64,000 bases of DNA. Source: Adiantum capillus-veneris (lineage: Eukaryota; Streptophyta; Polypodiopsida; Polypodiales; Pteridaceae). This document shows, piece after piece, positions 41,302 through 53,233 of this stretch (position 1 is the first letter of the stretch; every line of letters starts with the position of its first letter). Under the pieces are notes generated by a model. That model saw nothing but the letters and a program-made list of their open reading frames with translations. It had not been told where the DNA came from and did not search any database. The position numbers were made by a program, and so were the translations under genes. The DNA lies in contig CM043954.1 of assembly GCA_014529385.2 (NCBI GenBank), positions 92,781,747 through 92,845,746 on the forward strand, given 5' to 3'.

Positions 41302-42617
41302 CAAAAGGAAAATGAAAAAGTGAAGGAAGCTTTGGTTTGCTTCAAAAAATACATAAAAAGACGTCCTGTTCAAGAGCTATACTGCAAGATTGGAGATTAT
41401 CAATTCTCTTTTGAGAAAAGAAACTCTCAAAAAGGACCTACACTTGATAGCATGCACCATTTGAGCAAGTCACTAGAGAAGCATTGTATCCAGTCAACAA
41501 TTGTAAGGCTGATGGAGAGGTAATGGAAGACACAGATAATACGACCAGGAGTGCCTCTTCTACTAAAAATGAATCCACAATGAAGCGGGGTGTTCAAGTT
41601 GCAAACACATCAAACGGTGACCTAATGGTCAAAGAAGTGATTAGAAGAACAAACCAGAGCTATCAACAAAATTCAAACATACAACAACAATCACTAGCAA
41701 CAAATGTACCATGAGTCTTGAAGTGGTGTAGGATCGAGTAGAAGTATACCAATCGTGAGATGAACAAATGCTTCTACAATAGGAATTACATGAGTGAAAG
41801 ACCGTATGGACCACCATGGGTGCAACCTTTGCCACCACCACCGAAATACCAAATAGCCCAAGTAACACAACACACGAGGGAGACAAGCCTCAACCAATGT
41901 TAGGCCAACAACCTTCTTTACCTCAAGGGAATGGAGTAATTTTTGCAACCTGTGGAAACACTTACAAACGAGAAAATTATGCCACCGACTTTGTATTATG
42001 AGAACCAACTAAGGCTTACAAGACGATACCTGAGAGAGAGATGTATATGCCAATGATGGTTATACTTCTTGAGTAAACTCAGATGAAGATGTAGAGCCAT
42101 CATAAATTGCTCAACCAAAAAAGAATCACTATATGATGAATGAAAACACACTCATATTCATAGTAGATCAAAACTACAAACCGAGATAATATCCTCCTAG
42201 GGCAGGTCAGTCACATTGGTATCCCAATAGGAAGGTCCTTGCTATGAATGTGGAGGTAATCATTGGCCAAGAGTTTGTCCACACCAGGTTGAGTGCAAAA
42301 AGAACTTTGGGTTTTGTGATGGTTGTGGGATAGATCATTTACTTCCAAATTGTCACAAAAATCCTAAAAACAAGGGGAAAGAGACAATGAATGTCATTGG
42401 GGTTTTGGCATGCTCAAGTGGATCTGAAACCGAGCCAACAATTCAAATGAATGTGGTGACAAGAGCTCAAGCTCAAAAAGCTAGAAAAAACACATCGATC
42501 GAGGATAAACAAAAACTGAAAATTCAAACAGAATTTGAGAGTTTGATAGTAAGGCCTCAGAGAAAATATTGGAAAGCAAAAAGAGACAAAATGAAAGCAA
42601 AGAGACTAAAAAAATAA
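41302..42617 (+). pseudogene. Gag C-terminal part of a second large gypsy element
   Basis: It begins right at the end of the previous LTR without a primer site. A short open stretch (KRRPVQELYCKIGDYQF) is followed by broken sequence. Two well-kept zinc knuckles, CYECGGNHWPRVC (about 42242) and CDGCGIDHLLPNC (about 42318), lie upstream of a basic tail (42387-42617; MNVVTRAQAQKARKNTSI). Same family type as 33446-35374, but in better condition at the knuckles. The gag N-terminus and leader are missing. Confidence 0.8.
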
Positions 42618-42639
42618 AACTTCCTTAGCGAATTAGGTG

Positions 42640-43895
42640 CAACCAACCCAAGTGTAGCTTAAACATGAAAGGGAAAACAAGCAATGAGCACAGAAGGAGT
42701 GGCATCTTTCAAAATATCATCGAGAGGTTCAATCTTAGTGGAAAAAGTCCTAGAACCTTTGGAGGATCTACTGCAGGATTATGAGGCTAGACTAAAAACA
42801 ACCAAACCTTGCAGCAAAGGTAGTTGACATATCTGCATCCTAAAGTCAAGAAATAGAGATTAGAAATTTCCAAGAAGCTTATAGAGATTTCGCAAGCTCT
42901 AATGGAGCTAGAGAAACCAAACATTCCCAAAAAATAAGTATTAATCCACAAAGGGGATAGGGAACTTGAGCACAAAGGGAACAAAATGATTGATAAAAAA
43001 GAGCCTGAAATTGAAACACCATTGGACACAAGGGTAGTGGCTAATATCACTGACAACGCCAAGTCACAAGTGATGATGCGTATCCAAGAAGTGGAAGAGC
43101 CATGGCCACAAGCCTTATGGGAATTGATCATGAATAGAAAGGATGGTAGTGTAAATTTTAAGTTTGCACCTATCACAGAGATCAATATGGATCATAAGTT
43201 CTACCCTAGAGATATACAATCTCTGTACAATGATGTAGGAATAGAAGTATCTGCAGAGAGAAAACTTGAAACATTGAAGACTTTACCGTCTTCCATAGGA
43301 GAGAATGAAATGAAATCTAAGGTCAAGGTAGTGCCTTCTCGAGGGAAACGAGTTTCAAAGATGATGGACACCAAGAGTCTTCATGAACTGATGTCGACTC
43401 CTATGCAGTGCACGATAACTCTCTCAGAGCTGCTACAAATTAGACTGCATCTATGGGGAGAAGTGGGTAGAAACTTGTAAAATATGGGGCTGAAAATTCC
43501 TCATCAAGACATCCCCTTAGATGACAACATGGGTAAAACAACACAAGAGAAATTAGTGCCTACAAACAAGGTGGGAAAAATGAAAAACCACCTTATCACA
43601 AGAGCACAAAGGCGTGAAATCCATTGCTATACTTGATAGCGGGGATAGAGTGGCCATTGCTACAAAAGAAATATGGAAAAAATGGGAGAGACCAGCTCTA
43701 TGAAAAACACAAATGAAGCTACAACTTGCAGACGCATATGCAGAAAGACGAATGGGTATGCTAGAACAAATCACAGCATCCTCATGTGGAATAGAGTACG
43801 AGCATACCTTTGCCATAGTGGATTTTGGCAAGACCAACAATTTTGATGTCATTTTGGGGAGACCGTTCATGCATCAAGTTATCAACTTAAGATAG
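42640..43895 (+). pseudogene. Linker and aspartic protease of the second large gypsy element
   Basis: An open stretch of 164 codons (42986-43480, MIDKKEPEIETPLDTRVVAN) corresponds to the linker of the previous element. The protease follows in broken frames: AILDSGDRVAIATKEIW (about 43626-43676), then KLQLADAYAERRMGM and AIVDFGKTNNFDVILGRPFM (43713-43875). The catalytic DSG is kept. Confidence 0.82.
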
Positions 43896-44199
43896 TGAAA
43901 TTTGGGGCTTAATACCTCCTTGTGGCACAAGGCGGTTACCACAAGGATTAGCGTGAAGGACCATAGCTATGGAGATGGTAATCGAACCCTGTAGAGGAAT
44001 TTGACTCAAGTCGATCAACGAAAAAGAAATACCTACATGGTTACAAGCCAAAGCATATATGTGGATGTGTGGAGCCTTTGAATGCAAGAGCTTGATCAAA
44101 GAGGATTGGTTATTAGAGAGAGCAGTGGAGGACAAAGACTACATCTAAGAACCATTTCCATAAGATTTGTTTGAATGTTTTGGGTGGGACCAAATACTG

Positions 44200-44460
44200 G
44201 CTACACTAGATGTATGCGTGAACAAAATAACCCCCACAACCCTTCCATATGGTGATTATTATCTTAAAATTAGGGTCGAAGATTGAGGACCATGACACCC
44301 AAGAAACAGTTGAGTGAAAACTCTAGATGTATGCATGAACAAAACAACCCACACAAAATTTTGTGACGAAGAGGGCTTTGAAATAACACCCTTCCATATG
44401 GTGAGTATTATCTTAAAACAAGGGCACAATGCTCAAGAAACAATTGAGTGCAAATGCATA
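44200..44460 (+). repeat. Tandem duplication in the post-protease region
   Basis: A segment starting ACTAGATGTATGCGTGAACA (about 44206) is repeated starting CTCTAGATGTATGCATGAAC (about 44321), each about 115-130 bp with several changes. It repeats the LDVCxNK block conserved at 37070. From 44460 to 45165 only broken, Lys-rich sequence is seen. Confidence 0.75.
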
Positions 44461-45169
44461 ATCAACAAAGTGTCCATCAGAGATAAGCAACAAACATGAT
44501 AAAGAATTCCAAGATTCACAAGATGATGGTCTAGAGATAGATGCTAAGGAGGATCTATTAAGTAGCTTCAAAAATGAAGAAAAACTAAAGGGGGGAGAGG
44601 CTATCTTCTATGATTTTCCTAACCAAAAATCCAAGAGAAAAGAACGTTACTGAGCAAAACAAGTGAGAAAACAAAAGCACACACAAGCAAAATCTATGCC
44701 TCTTTTGAAGATCAAAACACAATATTTAATGCTCATAGGATCAAATGATTGTATCAAGGACAAAGTGACATGAGGGTACACCAAACCTGCTTCAAAACAA
44801 CAAATCCTAAGAAACGAAGCAAAGTGAAAACCGAAGGCACAAGTGAAATGTCATCTAGAATGATTAATAATTGAGCGCAAACAAGAATATCAAAAACTGA
44901 AGCAAATCAAAAAATAAATCAATCCTTGAAAGAGGTTTGGACAATGGAAATGAAGAGTGAAGAGGGATCAAACACGAACAAATTTGATGCATCCTCTCAC
45001 TACAAGAAATACATGATACAAGATTGAAAGATTGTGATTCAATAATCGATACAAGAATTGAAAGAACTAGGGACATCCTATGATGGTCTTGAGAATGCTA
45101 AACATATTGATTTAGGTGAACCATGAGAAGAACCAAAGCAGGCATACATTGACACTGACCTCATTGAGG

Positions 45170-46130
45170 AGGAAGAGCAACTACTAATAGCTATACTCCA
45201 ACAATATAGAGATGTGCTTGCATGGTGATACAAGGATACTAAGGGAGTAGATCCAAGCATTTTCCAGCACATGATACCACTTAAGAGTGATGCAAAGCCT
45301 TACAGACAATGTCCATATACATATAACAAAATATTTGCTAAAAAGATCAAGGAGGAAATAGATAACCTTGACGAAAGAAAGTTTATCTACAAGATCAAGC
45401 ACACAAATTGGGTTTCACCAATTGTGGTAGTGTCTAAGAAGAACAAAAAATTGCAGGTATATGTAAATCTCAAATAGGTAAATGATGCTACCAACAAAGA
45501 CAACTATCCCCTACCAATCACTGATCATGTGATTAAGCGAGTTGCAAGGACGGAAGCTTATAGATTTCTTGATGGAATTTTAGGCTAGAACTAGCTTGCT
45601 ATAAAGCTTGATGATCATCATAAAACAACCTTTGCCACTAAATGGGGCATATTTTCTTATCGAGAGTAATGCCATTCATCTTTACCAATGTACTTGCCAC
45701 ATTCCAAAGGCTGAACAATCCATGCCTTCAAAAGAGTACCTAAGATAATTCTCAAAGATTTACATGGGTAATTTATGTGTGCATTCTCTCTTGAGAAATG
45801 AACACATTGAGCATTTAAATAAGATCTCTGAGAAGTGCAACACCTATTGTATCTGATTGAATCCAAAGAAATGTGTCTTTATGGTAAGACAAGTAAATGT
45901 TTTGGGACACATCATATCCAAGAATGATATTTCCATTGATCTTGAGAAGATTCAAGTGATTGTTTCTCTACCAAGGCTAACAAAATTTAGGGAGGTACAA
46001 GCCTTCATAAGCCATTATGGTTGCTATAGAAGATTCATCTATATGTACGCAATCATCACCAAACCTCTTTATGCTCTCATCAAAAATTTGAGTGGATCGA
46101 TGAATGTGAAGAAGCATTCCAATTATTGAA
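45170..46130 (+). pseudogene. Reverse transcriptase of the second large gypsy element
   Basis: The RT fingers read MIPLKSDAKPYRQCPYTYN, IYKIKHTNWVSPIVVVSKKN and VNDATNKDNYPLPI. The palm region has RFLDGILG and HHKTTFATKWGIFSYR. The catalytic YxDD block near 45765 is destroyed, with only LCVHSLLRNEHIEHLNK recognisable after it. The thumb, LNPKKCVFMVRQVNVLGHII, follows at 45857. Order and motifs match Tat/Athila pol. Many stops are present. Confidence 0.9.
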
Positions 46131-46557
46131 GCAGAGATTGATTTATGCTCCAATTCTGAAAGCTCTTGATTGGATAAAGATCTTTCATATCCACATTGAT
46201 GCATCAACATATGCCATAGGATACATTTTGGCACATCCTACAGAGAACAACATGGATTTTCCCATCTGTTACTCCAGCAGGCAGCTTAATAGTGCAAAAA
46301 AGAATTACACGACCATGGAGAGAGAAGGGCTTGCTATAAAAAAGTTCAACCACTATTTTCTCGCAATAAATTTTTTGTTCTTTGTGGGCTAAGCACTATT
46401 ATACTTGGTGAGAAAACCCTACAATACATGACGTATTGTTTGATGGTTTATCATATTGCTTGAGTTTGATTTTACCGTGGTAGTGAAAAAGGGAACCACA
46501 CATAATAGGACTGACCATTTTTCTAGATTGACTCATAGAGAAGCACCCAAGGGAGCT
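46131..46557 (+). pseudogene. RNase H and connection of the second large gypsy element
   Basis: FHIHIDASTYAIGYILAHPT with a catalytic Asp, then SSRQLNSAKKNYTTMEREGL (46180-46350), is a typical Ty3 RNase H. The tail LEFDFTVVVKKGTTHNRTDH leads towards the integrase zinc domain and stops at a poly-G run. Confidence 0.87.
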
Positions 46558-46558
46558 C

Positions 46559-47260
46559 GGGGGGGGGGGGGGGCAGTGTATATAAGTTGTGTGTATCACA
46601 TGGGTTCAAGGACTATTTATAGAAATCCTTATCTCTAAATTTTAGACAAATAAAATATACCCTTTCCTATTCAATGTGTAAATTTTTTTCCCAATTCCCT
46701 TTTATAGTACCCTTACGTATGTGAAATTGAGAGGAAAACTAAAATTTAACAACCCCTTCTGCTATACTCACGTGATATTCACATAATTATTAAGTGACCC
46801 CCCCGAGCAAGGGAGTTGACAATGACTAGTTGGATTCTTATCTATTCAACATTGAGATGGTGCCAAGCTAGAGTGAACATGTTATACCTTTGCTTACCAT
46901 TGGTTTACTAATAGATTGAAAGGCATGCACCAATCATTAAGCAAATAGGAACACTAGTGCTAATAGTTAGAAGGCTATACAAGTAGGGGGATGATGATAT
47001 ATTAAGGCTATGTATGAGAGAAACATGTACTTGAGCCAAGCTCATGTACAAAACACAAAAAATTCACAATGGAAAAGCACAAACATTTCAAATATTGATG
47101 GGATTGGGTGTATACTAGCCTAGAATGCAGAGAAGTGTTCATGATTACACTAGTTCATGTGACATTTGTGCAACTCAACACCTCTAAAACACACAACACT
47201 ATTCAGAGTAGCGATTGCACCCCAACAGAGCTCATACATTGTGGATTAACTGACGAAGGA
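46559..47260. other. Insertion of unknown origin between RNase H and integrase
   Basis: It starts with 15 G (46559-46573) and has about 690 bp unrelated to pol. On the minus strand, 46752 to 46575 begins TGTTAAATTTTAG, contains CTATAAATAG and ends TATATACACTG, which could be a short solo LTR. A run of C follows at 46799-46804. I cannot identify the rest. Confidence 0.4.
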
Positions 47261-47276
47261 AATCCTACCAAATGGG

Positions 47277-47870
47277 TTGAGTAGATCAAGAATGAAATCT
47301 ATTCAAACCAAAGCAAAGAGTTATGTGTTGATTGAGGATGAACTCTACAAGAGAGGAAAGAAAAAGAAAATGTGGATGTGCACCATGAAAGACAAATACA
47401 TTCTACTTCTTGAGCAAGCTCATGCTGAACAAGCAGGTGGACATTTTTTTGCTGATAAAACCATGAAAGAAATTCTTGTTGCAAGAATTTGATTCGACCT
47501 TATACATGGATGCTGAAGTATATGTGCAAACATGTGATGAATGTGAACAAATGAAAATATTGATGCGGAGAGATAAAATTCCTTTACAACCTATGATGGG
47601 GGCAAGAGCTTTTTCCAAGTGGAACATAGACTTTGTTAGATCTATAGCACCCCCACATACCATACCATGCGCAATACATTATGTGACCACAGACTATCTA
47701 ACCAAATGGATTGAAGCCAAAGACACACAAAAAATGATAGCACAATTTTTGTATGAGAATGTATTTAGAAGATATGGGCTACTGTTTAAGATAGTTAGCA
47801 ATTGAGGGACTCACTTTTTGAACAAAGTCATTGAATTTATTCTAGATGAGTTCATTTTAATGGAATTGAT
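47277..47870 (+). pseudogene. Integrase N-terminus and core, second large gypsy element
   Basis: The H2C2 region reads HAEQAGGHFFADKTMKEILV then VQTCDECEQMK. The core starts FSKWNIDFVRSI (first catalytic Asp near 47630) and DYLTKWIEAKDTQ. The second catalytic Asp is changed (FKIVSN then a stop, near 47790-47805). A foldback-like repeat cuts the core at about 47850, before the catalytic Glu. Confidence 0.88.
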
Positions 47871-48760
47871 ATTTTGATTCACTGCAGCTGACAGATGGAA
47901 AATGCATAGCTGCTCCATGTGCAAAGGATAGCAAATTCATTATCATTGTATTATCAAAGATCTATTTGTGAGCTATAGTCATTTTATGTTCAGGCAAACA
48001 ATGTGTATTCATTTTTTACCATTCAAAAATCTATAAGTAAATACGTGCAAGAGGAAAATTCTCACTCTTGCACGGGCGGGATTGCACCTAGTGCTTGTGT
48101 TACTCTTATCGCCTCTTTCCTCTGGTGTAGCACTCCGCTCTAGGAGGTGCATCTGCACGTGCTCTTTTTACTCTCTCTCTCTCTCTCGCTCTCTGTCTCT
48201 CTTTGTTCACGTTTAGCTCAATTATAGATTTCTGCGAGTCATCAGGTATGTAGATTTGTTCGTTTATGGCTTGTAGTATACTATTTTGGGTATTTTGCAG
48301 GGCCCTACGTGCTCCCATTTGTAGGAGTGGTATCAGAGCATGTAATGGAATTGGTATTTTGATTTTCTGCAGCAGCTGACATGTGGAACATGCATAGCTT
48401 CTCTATGTGCAAAGGATAGCAGATTCATTATCGTTGTATTATTAAAGAGCTATAGCTGCTCTATATGTGCAAAGGATAGCAGATTCATTATCGTTGTATT
48501 ATTAAAGAGCTATAGCTGCTCTATGTGCAAAGGATAGCAGATTCATTATCGTTGTATTATTAAAGAGCTATAGCTGCTCTATGTGCAAAGGATAGCAGAT
48601 TCATTATCGTTGTATTGTTAAAGAGCTCTTTAATAATACAATGATAATTAATCTGCTATCCTTTGCACATAGAGAAGCTATGCATTTTCCACATGTTAGC
48701 TGTAGAAAATCAAAATACCAATTCCATTACATTCATGGTAATTCATCTCAAATCAACACC
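47850..48760. mobile_element. Foldback-type insertion with tandem core
   Basis: The element body at about 48337-48736 has arms starting ATGTAATGGAATTGGTATTT on both ends (right arm reversed). They run inwards through CTGACATGTGGAA and CTCTATGTGCAAAGGATAGC. Between them lie about four tandem units of 57-60 bp with GGATAGCAGATTCATTATCG. A further left-arm copy stands at 47853-47970. Between the two left arms lies a different sequence with a perfect 10-bp stem CGTGCAAGAG/CTCTTGCACG (48044-48074), a CT-rich run and a copia-type primer site TGGTATCAGAGC (about 48328). It looks like one insertion nested in another. Confidence 0.7.
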
Positions 48761-48769
48761 ATATCACCT

Positions 48770-49269
48770 CAAGCTAATATACAAGCCAAGAGCACACACG
48801 GGATTTTATGCACAATGATCACGAAGATTGTGAGAGACTCAAGAGCATAGTGGGACCAAAAGTTACATTCATCTCTTTAAGCGTATCGAGTTGCTTATAA
48901 AATAGCGATTGGAATGACACCTTTTAATATGGTGTTTGGAATCAATGCCATATTGCCCATGGAATTATTGCTTTTAATACTTCGAGCAACCAAGAACTTA
49001 TAGTGAAGTGGCCATTAGCTATGAGAAAGGGTAAATGAACTCGAGAAGCTAGACAAAGTCCGCTTACAAGATGTCATGGACATCTATGCACAAAAATGAT
49101 GCATGAAGGAGTTCCATGATCAATGTGTGATAAAAAGTGGTGACTATGTATTAGTCCACACCTTAAAACAACACTCTAAAAAACTAAAAATTTGAGGAAA
49201 TGGCCTATTCATGATTAAGGACATATCATCCACTGGTGCCATAAAACTTGCAACATTAGAGGGAGAATA
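48770..49269 (+). pseudogene. Integrase C-terminus, second large gypsy element
   Basis: After the insertion pol resumes: IVRDSRA, YRVAYKIAIGMTPFNMVFGI and LPMELLLLILRATKNL, then RVNELEKLDKVRLQDVMDIY and GDYVLVHTLKQHSKKLKI. This is the Tat/Athila integrase tail. It stops near 49269, where minus-strand copia gag starts. Confidence 0.85.
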
Positions 49270-49707
49270 AACGCTCCAAAAAAACTTGGAAGATGACTGA
49301 CCTTCTGACATGGTAGTGTTTACTAGTTTCTTGATCAGGGAAACTTGGTAAACAAGGTCAGTATGCTCATAGCTTTTCTCAAAGAATTTCCAAATAGCAT
49401 CAGCAGTAGGAAGGGTTCTTACCATTTGAACCTGCCAATCTTGGCAATGCAAAATCAACTCCATCTTTGCACTGGTATTTTTGGTTTGCCAGGCATTATA
49501 GGCATCTACGGTTCTCATAGAGGCCTTCTCTTTGGGTTGGTCAAGTTGCACCTCTTCTCTTGACGTTATATCCCAAAGTTGGAGTTGTTGGAGATAGAGC
49601 TCCATTCTAATCTTCCATACTTGGTAATTAGTGCCATTGAGCTTGTCGATTACATAGAAGGTTTTGTAGGTAGCTATAGTAGCGGATGTAGAGGCAAGCT
49701 TGTCCAT
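49270..49707 (-). pseudogene. Copia gag fragment (family C)
   Basis: On the minus strand an ATG at 49707 opens MDKLASTSATIATYKTFYVI, then KLNGTNYQVWKIRMELYL, the hallmark of copia UBN2-type gag. A WQTKNTSAKMELILHC block and VNTTMSEGQSSSKFF follow, and similarity is lost at about 49270, inside the gypsy integrase tail. Zinc knuckle and pol are missing, so this is the 5' end only. The frame is intact over about 145 codons. Confidence 0.85.
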
Positions 49708-49792
49708 CTTACAAGGTTCTGGATCCCTTGAAGATGATTTAGAGATTAAGCACTAAGTAGGAAGATAAGCTCGGAAGATTAAAGCTTCATTA

Positions 49793-50100
49793 GCTCTCAT
49801 ACCATGTGAAGAATTATATATATATACGAGCACTAAAATTTCAATTAACTTAATAACAAAAGACAGAGAGAGAGAGACTGATGCGAAACAGAGATAATTG
49901 AACTACTAGTAACAGTGAACTAATACAAAGGAAGTAGCTATGCTCAAATGGAAGAATGAACATACTAGATAGAGGCTCAGTAGCCTTTATATAGATTGGG
50001 GTGATCAATCAGTGCCTAGATTATGGGTGATGTAGATTAGTGGCGGCAGGTTGAAGAAATATCATCTACCACTAACCATGAAAACGATGAACAAGATACA
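49793..50100 (-). repeat. LTR and primer site of copia family C
   Basis: On the minus strand a primer-like site TGGTATGAGAGC (49804-49793; one base off the usual copia site) follows an LTR that ends TTCTTCACA at 49805. The LTR holds TATATAAAGG, a plausible TATA box, near 49987-49996, and may start TGTATCTTG at 50100, giving 296 bp. The start is provisional. Confidence 0.65.
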
Positions 50101-51020
50101 CCTTGTTGTAGAAAGGAAGAAATAGGCCAAAGCTAATCAAGAGCGGGCACAAGAGAAAGAAAAGTTGTGGATTTTAAAGCGCAAGCAATGACAAAACAAC
50201 AACCAATTTCCACATCTGCAACAACAATCAAAGAAATTCAAATAGAGCCAAATTGTCTTGGAGGTATGGATGCACTCATTCATATACAGGTGGCAGATGG
50301 ATCAACAGAGCAAGCACTTGTAGGCACTAGAGCTAGAGCCAATGCCATGAAGTCTCTTCATTCTTAACGATGTCGGATGTACTATTGACTACCAGTCAAA
50401 TTGAGCTCAAAGTTTCAAAGCAAAGCACGATGGTCAGTTTAAGTCAAGTCAATGTGAATTAACATCGACGACCATCAATGCTCACATCAATTTCATGTAT
50501 TGGCAAACACAGATCTTAATGAAGCAGTCACTTGGAAATGGCAACCCAAAAGACATCCAAAACCTCACGCAAGCCTACCCAGGAACCAATGGATTCCAAA
50601 GTGCCAACAAGCCAACCAACCTCAACCAACTAAGATAACATGGCAATGGAGACGAAAGCAACCAACTCGACAATCCGCTATACAATCTCCCCAGCCAAAG
50701 CATAAGTGGGTACCCAAGAACACACCAACCATGTAAATCAAACGAACGATACTCAACCAACCAACAATCAAAAAAAGAGCGCACCATCTTCAAATCCTTT
50801 TGTTTGAACCATGTAGTATAGATGGAGCCTCACTAGACAAAACCTTTGAACAATCCATTCAGTACCCACATCTTGCACATCATATTTTTACCCTATGCAT
50901 CTCTTCCATTCGTGTAGTAGGACCACATTACAAGGCCTTGTCTAGACATGGTGTTTGCGTCCTTGCACATTGCACCAACCTTCAACCGGGATGACTCAAA
51001 ATGGGAAGGGGGAAGTAACA
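50101..51020 (+). pseudogene. 3' accessory region of the second large gypsy element
   Basis: An open stretch of 66 codons (50167-50367) is followed by 50500-50736, which carries WKWQPK, QWIPK, WQWRRK and KWVPK, the same tryptophan-lysine motifs as at 37358-38210. Sequence near 50860-50970 parallels 38390-38500 (TACCCACATCTTGCACA and ACATTACAAGGCC). A purine tract GGGAAGGGGGAAG lies at 51005-51017. Here the motif region follows integrase, which fixes its position as 3' of pol in the family. Confidence 0.65.
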
Positions 51021-51640
51021 AGAGTAGAAGCAGCCTATTGCAAGATCTCAAGCTGCCAGATGATGAGAATTCATGTGTATAGTGTATACATTGTGTTTTT
51101 TTGCTTTGCTTTTTAGTGCTTTTATGAAGGTTTTACCGCTTATCAATCATAATAATGAGCCATATTGACAAATTTTTGATAAACATGATGCCTAGAGTGA
51201 GAGTATGTATGTATGAGTATGTGGAATAATTTTGGCTTACTTTTAACCAAATAATAATAGTTTTCTTTAATTTTTACCCAAATAATAATAATTTTCTTTA
51301 AATTTCTAGCTAGTAAGGATAGAAAAGTAATAAAATTAGCTATCTAAGCCAAAATCAAATTTTGAAAACAAATGTCGAATCAAGAAGTAAGAACTTCAAG
51401 CATGTCAAATTTGGAAAGATTTGGTTCAAGTCAAATTTTGGGCCAAATTATGATGAATCAAACTTGCAAAAGTAATGGCAATCGTTGATTGAAAGTCCAA
51501 AAGATGAGCCTTCTGAGCTGCAGCTGATATGCCATGGGCAATCAAGGCAATAAAGGTAAGTATGCACTTGGGACTTCGGGTAAGTAGAGAACATATAGGA
51601 AAATTAGGGCAAATCAAGACTCATTTTCATTTACTAGAGC

Positions 51641-51642
<2 letters not shown>
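51021..51642. other. Non-coding AT-rich region after the polypurine tract
   Basis: The start is similar to 38690-38760 of the first large element. A short tandem of AATAATAATARTTTTCTTTAA lies at about 51248-51300. No LTR boundary could be placed and no gene is seen. Confidence 0.5.

Positions 51643-51708
<66 letters not shown>
51643..51708. repeat. (GA)33 microsatellite
   Basis: A pure 66-base dinucleotide run near the start of the third large element's leader. Confidence 0.96.
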
Positions 51709-51711
<3 letters not shown>

Positions 51712-52010
51712 GGCTCCTGCTATGACCGAGAGCTTCTACCATCTTTTTGCTTGCTATGGGCATTTTGGGCCACCACATGGCATGGGATTCTATAAGTATG
51801 CTCATCTACCATCCCTTGACAAATGCATGTAGCCCATACTGCACAAAAAAGACTAGAACAACTGAATCAATCAAATCAAGATCGAGTATTTAGCAAAGTG
51901 ATAGAGGTCATTAGGGGGTCAAATCAAGTCCAAATCTCAAAAAAAGTTCAATAGTGGGCTCCCCAAGCAAAGATGAATCCAGCCATCCAATCACAACTGG
52001 GATTGGGGGT

Positions 52011-53233
52011 GAAACATGGATCGTGATCCATGTTTCCCTACCCGAAATCTACAAAATAGTGTCAATTTCACCTAATCACTATAGAAATCACATTAAAAAA
52101 ATGTTGCAAAACATGGATTGCGATCCATGTCCCCAACAATGCCAGAATCAAGCCAAAACTCACCTGTGGTTAGAGCACAATATGGGGAATTCACTCCTCA
52201 AATCTTGGTGAAAATGGATCCTCCAGATCCAAAACTCTCAAAATCTTTAGATTTCGGTTTGCAAATGGTCATTTTGACCTGATAGGCAAAATTGACTCAA
52301 ACACCAAAAGTTTATGACCAATAGCTTAGGGAACTTGTCTAGACACTTCCCCTCAACTTTGGGAGAATTTGGACCCAAAACATGTATCATGATCCATGTA
52401 CACCAGGAGCAGAGTGGGCCAATCCAAAGTCCAAAGTGTGTGCAAAAGTAAAATTCATCAAGTGGTCAAGGAAATTGTGCAAAGTTGTTTGACTTTCAGG
52501 AAATGGGCAACTTCAAAGAGTTAAAAGTGTAAAATTAGGGTTTTTGAGAAAGCAAATCCTTATGATGAAAAAGTGAACTTATGGTGTATTTGAAGGTCAA
52601 ATACTCACCCAAACATGCCTGCAAAAAGTGCCAAATTTGTCAACAAGACCAGGAGGACCAATCAAAGTCTGATATCCATGAAAATTGACGGACATGTAGA
52701 AATGGGGGTGATAGTCAATCTCCAAGCATTAGATCATAAAAAATCAACACCCATTAGCCACACAAACCAATCAAAGTGGAATCCACAAAACCAATCTGAT
52801 CAAAGTCAAAAAATTGAGCCATAAACTAAGAATTTGGGTAAATTTAGGAAAATAAAATCTAAATTTGACAAGATTCCACCAGTGTGCTAAGATAGGCTAT
52901 ATGAACATGCTTACCAAGTTTCATCCAAAAATGTGACCAAACATGGATCGTGATCCATTACCTTTTTTAGATCTTAGATGAGAACCAAGCCATTAGGTCC
53001 CACATGCCAAATATATTCTATCCTTGAAGTTTCAAGCCATTTAAACATCAAAACCCTTGTGAAAGTGCCAGAAATCTCTAAGTGTACGGAAAATTTTCAA
53101 AATTTGGCATAGAATTCAAACTAGTGATCAAAATCACAAAAGATCTCCTCCATAGAATCTATTAAGCATGCCAACTCAGATGGTGAAGACTAACATTTCA
53201 AAATGTGTTCAAAAAAGAATTGCAATCCATGTA
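52011..53233. repeat. Second palindrome array, different sequence
   Basis: Sites built on ACATGGATC and its reverse complement occur at 52011-52036 (26 bp, one central mismatch), 52111-52130, 52380-52399, 52941-52960 (right arm decayed) and about 53214-53233 (left arm decayed). Centre spacing is about 97, 269, 561 and 272 bp, so most steps are close to 270-280 or twice that. The region 51710-53426 lacks open frames and precedes an ORF, so it looks like a retroelement leader analogous to 30902-33445. Confidence 0.85.
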
